A stretch of 64,000 nt of DNA, taken from positions 434,001-498,000 of the forward strand of contig CALLQI010000018.1 in NCBI GenBank assembly GCA_938014885.1. Reading direction: 5' to 3'. Below, one piece after another: positions 60,692 to 64,000 of this stretch. A model generated the notes under the pieces. It worked only from the letters and a program-made list of their open reading frames with translations. It did no database searches and was not told the origin of the DNA. This DNA is from an uncultured bacterium (GTDB lineage Bacteria; Planctomycetota; UBA8742; UBA2392). The position numbers and the translations under genes are program-made. The number at the start of each line of letters is the position of its first letter. The first letter of the stretch is position 1.

Positions 60692-62602
60692 CTACTGCAG
60701 CCGGCGGGGGATGTAGACTTCGTAGGCGTCGAGCAGCTTGGATCGGTTCTCTGGTGTCAGTGGGGCGAAGTCTCTTAGCGACTGGGCGAGCTTTACTGTG
60801 GCTCGCAGCGCCACGGTCCCCTGCGCGTACGTGTACATGCGCGCCTCTGCCTGCGGCACCGGGGTCAGGATTCCGGCCACATCGTTTAGCCAGGTCTCGA
60901 GCAGCGGGTCGAGTACCGTGTCTTGCTCGGCCGTCAGGCCGTAGGCTTCCTGCAGCATCTTCTTCAGTTTGCCGCTGATTTCGGGGTTGTCTTTGCCGGT
61001 CAGCACCGGGCTGGTGTGGATCAGCATCAGCGTGGGGCAGTACAGGTCGCACGAGGCCACGCGGTGATACACCGGGTCCACGACCACGGCGCGCTGGTCG
61101 GCGCTCAGGCTCTCAAATAGTTCGTCTACGAATCGGCCCTTCAACAAATATTCGTCCAGCAGTTTCTCGCAGCGCGGCGTGTCGGCGGTGTATTTCAGTG
61201 CGGCCGCCTCGATGTCAGCCTCGTAGGCCAGCCCCAGCGCTTCGATCTGTTTCACCTGGGATTCGCTCAGCGGCACGCCGGCCTGGCGCAACTCGCCGGC
61301 TACCAGGTTTGCGACGCTCAGCGGGTGGCTTAGCTCGCCGTTGTGGCGGGCCCAGCTCTTGATCACGCCGATGGTTTCGTATTCATACTTGCGCATGCGT
61401 TCGGTGTTCTGCTGCACGCGGATGAATACTTCGTCCGGCGCGCGTTCGCCCTTCTTCTGCGCGTTGCGGATGTCGCGGATGCCGTCTTGGACTGCGCGAT
61501 TCGCCTGCGCCATCTCGGCCCAGTTGCTTTGCGTTACACCCTTGATCTGACCGTAAGTCCCGAAAGTGAAGGTCGGTGCGGCCGCCGCTTCGGCCTCCAG
61601 ATACGGCTGCAACTGCGACTTCAACCGGGCAACTTCGGCGCGCAGGGTTTCGGCCTCAGCGGTGGCGGTGCTGAGGTCGGCCTTCAGGCGCGTGGCCTCG
61701 GTGTTGTCGGGCTGGCTGGCGGTACCGAGCGGGCGGATGGTGTCCGGCTTGCGCGGATTGATGGTGTCGTCGGCATCGGCGGGTTTGGGTTGCAGCGGTT
61801 TGTCTGACTCGGGCCCGGGGAGGTCGCTCAGGACTTGGGGTTCCTTTGCTGCGCCCGGTTGCTTCATGGAGAGATGCGAGAGGGCATAACCGCCCCCGAG
61901 CCCGATACCCAGCGCGAGCACAAGACCCGCGACCATGATTGCCTTGTTTGCCATGACAACTCCCGTTCCGGCGACTGTGGCAGCCACCGTGGCGGCACCC
62001 GTCGCGATTCCAAGTTCTGCCAGTGCAGCAGCCTTCCACGCCGCCAGCGCGCTTTCCCACCCGCCCGGCGGGCCCAGCAGCGGCAATGCAGCCGCTGAAG
62101 CCAGCATCTGTTCGCCCCGGCTGCCCAGCCGGCCCTTCAACCGCTCAAGCCCGCGGCTGACGTGGCTGCTGAGCGTCTTGACCGGCATGCCCATGGCCAC
62201 GGCCGCCTCGGCGTGGGTCATGCCGCCGAGGTGCGTAAGCAGGATGGCCTCGCGTTCAGCCGGTGGCAGCTCATCGAGCACGCGATGCAGCTCGGCGCTG
62301 GATTCGGCACTGTGGGCCGCGCTGTGTGGGTCCGCTGCGGGGTCGATCATGACAAGTTCCTGCGGCAGGCCTGAAGGGCGGCGTTTGCGGCGCATGTTGC
62401 GGGCCTCAAACACGACCACCGTCGAAAACCACGGCCAGGGATCATCGGCGGGCACGCTGGCAGGCTTGCGGGCAGCGGCCAGAAAGGCCTGTTGCACGAC
62501 GTCAAAGGCCTCATGGCGGTCACGCACGAGCGCGCATGCCAGGCGCCACGCGCGCTCGGCACAAAGGGTGAAGCAGCGTTCCAGACGCGCACGAGAATCC
62601 AT
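60692..62602 (-). CDS. ECF sigma factor fused to membrane segment and coiled-coil/C-terminal domain
   Basis: This 636-residue protein begins with an ECF sigma module: region 2 (RDRHEAFDVVQQAFLAAARK, about 27-46) and region 4 (THAEAAVAMGMPVKTLSSHV, about 129-148). A hydrophobic helix (about 219-243, KAIMVAGLVLALGIGLGGGY) follows, then a Pro/Asp linker, a coiled coil (about 303-340) and a helical C-terminal domain of about 290 residues with a CDLYC motif. Planctomycete-type sigma factors with C-terminal extensions are known (general knowledge). I chose the ATG at 62602. Confidence 0.88.
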   Translation of the reverse strand: MDSRARLERCFTLCAERAWRLACALVRDRHEAFDVVQQAFLAAARKPASVPADDPWPWFSTVVVFEARNMRRKRRPSGLPQELVMIDPAADPHSAAHSAESSAELHRVLDELPPAEREAILLTHLGGMTHAEAAVAMGMPVKTLSSHVSRGLERLKGRLGSRGEQMLASAAALPLLGPPGGWESALAAWKAAALAELGIATGAATVAATVAGTGVVMANKAIMVAGLVLALGIGLGGGYALSHLSMKQPGAAKEPQVLSDLPGPESDKPLQPKPADADDTINPRKPDTIRPLGTASQPDNTEATRLKADLSTATAEAETLRAEVARLKSQLQPYLEAEAAAAPTFTFGTYGQIKGVTQSNWAEMAQANRAVQDGIRDIRNAQKKGERAPDEVFIRVQQNTERMRKYEYETIGVIKSWARHNGELSHPLSVANLVAGELRQAGVPLSESQVKQIEALGLAYEADIEAAALKYTADTPRCEKLLDEYLLKGRFVDELFESLSADQRAVVVDPVYHRVASCDLYCPTLMLIHTSPVLTGKDNPEISGKLKKMLQEAYGLTAEQDTVLDPLLETWLNDVAGILTPVPQAEARMYTYAQGTVALRATVKLAQSLRDFAPLTPENRSKLLDAYEVYIPRRLQ

Positions 62603-63009
62603 GGCACTGTTAACCGTATCAGGAGCCGGTTTCACCCGCAGAAAAGAGGGGGAAAAGGAGTTGGGGCTTGGGGCCTCGGGCTTGGGGCTTGGGGTTTGGG
62701 GTTTGGAGTTTGGAGGCTGGAGCTTGGAGGCTGGAGTTTGGAACTGGGCGCTATGGCGTTGCGTTTCCCGCCTGCCTCCTCCCGGTTCCGGCGTCTTGAC
62801 TCCCGCCTCCCGCCTCAAAACTCCCGCCTCCAATGCCCCCTGCCAAACTGGCACTGGGGGCCTTTGCGGGTGTTTTCCACTGCCTTTTCTGCACTCCGGC
62901 GGTGCTGCCTTGTGGCCTAAGTGGCTCATTTGCCTTGATTTGCGGGCTTTGGCACCGGCCTTGCTTCCCTTCGCTCAACAATAGCGCCCTTGGGGCACCG
63001 GAGCACATC
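62603..63009. repeat. Intergenic region with long heptamer repeat
   Basis: This 407-base gap between divergent genes is dominated by period-7 repeats at about 62645-62830. The left arm holds GGAGTTG GGGCTTG, GGGCTTG GGGTTTG and GAGGCTG GAGCTTG. The right arm holds CTCCCGC CTCCCGC and CTCAAAA CTCCCGC. It must also carry the dnaK promoter, which I cannot place. Confidence 0.85.
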
Positions 63010-64000
63010 ATGGCACGCACAATCGGTATCGACCTTGGCACGACCAACTCAGTCGTCGCCATCATGGAAGGCAAAGAACCCAAAGTTATCGCGAACCCCG
63101 CCGGCGCGCGCCTCACGGCCAGCGTCGTTGCGTTCCCTGAAAACGGCGAGCGCCTCGTCGGCCAGATGGCCAAGCGCCAGGCCGTCACCAACCCGCGCAA
63201 CACCATCTTCAGCATCAAGCGCTTCATGGGCCGCCGCCACAACGAAGTCGGCAACGAAGAGAAACTCGTGCCCTACGAAGTGATCGGCGCCAGCCACGAA
63301 ATGGTGAAGGTGCGCTCGCGCGGCAAGGAGTACACGCCGCAGGAAATCAGCGCGATCATCCTGCAGGACCTCAAGAAGACGGCCGAGGCCTACCTCGGCG
63401 AGACCGTCACCCAGGCCGTCATCACCGTGCCCGCCTACTTCAACGACGCCCAGCGCCAGGCCACCAAAGAGGCCGGCGAAATCGCGGGCCTTAAGGTCCT
63501 GCGCCTGCTGCCTGAGCCGACGGCCGCCTGCGTGGCCTTTGGCTTGGACAAGCGCAAGCAGGGCAAGTTCCTGGTGTTCGACCTCGGCGGCGGCACGTTT
63601 GACGTGTCGGTGCTGGAAGTTACGGCCGACGGCGGCGAAAGCGTGTTCCAGGTGCTCAGCATCACCGGCGACGGCCACCTCGGCGGCGACGACTTTGACC
63701 AGGTGCTGATCGACCACATCGCCGACGAATTCCAGAAGAAGGAAGGCATCGACCTGCGCAAGGACCAGATGGCCCTGCAGCGCCTGAAGGAAGCCGCGGA
63801 AAAGGCCAAGTGCGACCTTTCGGACATCGAACAGACCGAAGTGAACCTGCCGTTCATCACCGCCGACGCCACCGGGCCGAAGCACCTGCAGCTCAGCATC
63901 ACCCGCAGCAAGTTTGAGCAACTGGCCGACAAGCTGTTCCAGCGCCTGATCGGCCCCACCAAGCAGGCACTGACCGAAGCCGACCTCAAGGCAAGCGACA
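63010..64000 (+). CDS. dnaK: Chaperone DnaK (3' partial)
   Basis: The Hsp70 chaperone runs off the right edge; 330 residues are visible, nearly all of the ATPase domain. The start MARTIGIDLGTTNSVVAIME follows GGAG 6 bases upstream. ATPase motifs include FSIKRFMGRRHNEV, VITVPAYFNDAQRQATKEAG, LPEPTAACVAFGLD and FDLGGGTFDVSVLEV. No heat-shock promoter or CIRCE element is obvious upstream. Confidence 0.97.
   Translation, partial: MARTIGIDLGTTNSVVAIMEGKEPKVIANPAGARLTASVVAFPENGERLVGQMAKRQAVTNPRNTIFSIKRFMGRRHNEVGNEEKLVPYEVIGASHEMVKVRSRGKEYTPQEISAIILQDLKKTAEAYLGETVTQAVITVPAYFNDAQRQATKEAGEIAGLKVLRLLPEPTAACVAFGLDKRKQGKFLVFDLGGGTFDVSVLEVTADGGESVFQVLSITGDGHLGGDDFDQVLIDHIADEFQKKEGIDLRKDQMALQRLKEAAEKAKCDLSDIEQTEVNLPFITADATGPKHLQLSITRSKFEQLADKLFQRLIGPTKQALTEADLKASD

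Overview
The window looks like a piece of a high-G+C (roughly two-thirds by eye) Gram-negative chromosome. Lipoprotein signal peptides, a putative outer-membrane barrel, several ECF sigma factors with unusual partners, a VIT/VWA/PDZ lipoprotein, five type II/IV prepilins and long repeat-filled intergenic gaps would fit a planctomycete-like or myxobacterium-like lineage. This placement is inference only. There is no rRNA, and I recognised no tRNA or CRISPR array.

Layout. 1-3.6 kb: secreted protein running in from the left edge, small membrane protein, NicO-type Ni/Co exporter. 3.6-8.4 kb (minus): uvrA, STAS protein, tRNA-binding protein, secreted protein. 8.5-13 kb (plus): lipoprotein, TetR regulator flanked by two matching operators, ECF sigma factor, glmU-prs. 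13.3-15.2 kb (minus): a three-gene envelope metal-binding operon. 15.4-19.5 kb (plus): receiver-like protein, pyrG, SH3-like protein plus M48 protease. 19.6-34.96 kb (mostly minus): XRE/TPR regulator, VIT/VWA lipoprotein, ygiD, dnaN, argD, nnrD, tilS, CoA-binding protein, flavin reductase, transketolase N-half. 35.0-35.9 kb: decayed IS1182-like element. 36-45.2 kb (minus): small-enzyme operon, then an operon of ECF sigma, FecR-like protein, DUF4175-like protein and a secreted protein. 45.5-52 kb: GNAT, pyrK, CorC-like protein, orphan sigma region 2 protein, aat, RidA, HAD, ABC ATPase. 52.2-56 kb: prepilin operon. 56.1-58.3 kb: retron. 58.6-64 kb: EF-G paralogue, membrane-anchored ECF sigma factor, dnaK running off the right edge.

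Two systems stand out. (1) In the 13.3-15.2 kb operon, a lipoprotein with a heavy-metal-associated (HMA) domain has two in-frame UGA codons exactly at the two metal-binding positions of its GMxCxxC motif, so it reads GMDUGQU. A stem-loop follows immediately. This is a strong candidate selenoprotein metallochaperone; the next gene encodes a Cys-containing paralogue of the same design. The first gene of the operon carries a third in-frame UGA, inside its signal peptide, also followed by a SECIS-like hairpin. (2) At 56.75-58.35 kb, a retron-type reverse transcriptase with a long N-terminal extension is preceded by a clear msr-msd RNA locus: a perfect 14-bp outer a1/a2 stem, two small hairpins and a perfect 19-bp msd hairpin. 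No recognised effector lies beside it.

A third pattern runs through the window: many intergenic gaps hold degenerate tandem 7-mers arranged as a G-rich left arm and a complementary C-rich right arm.
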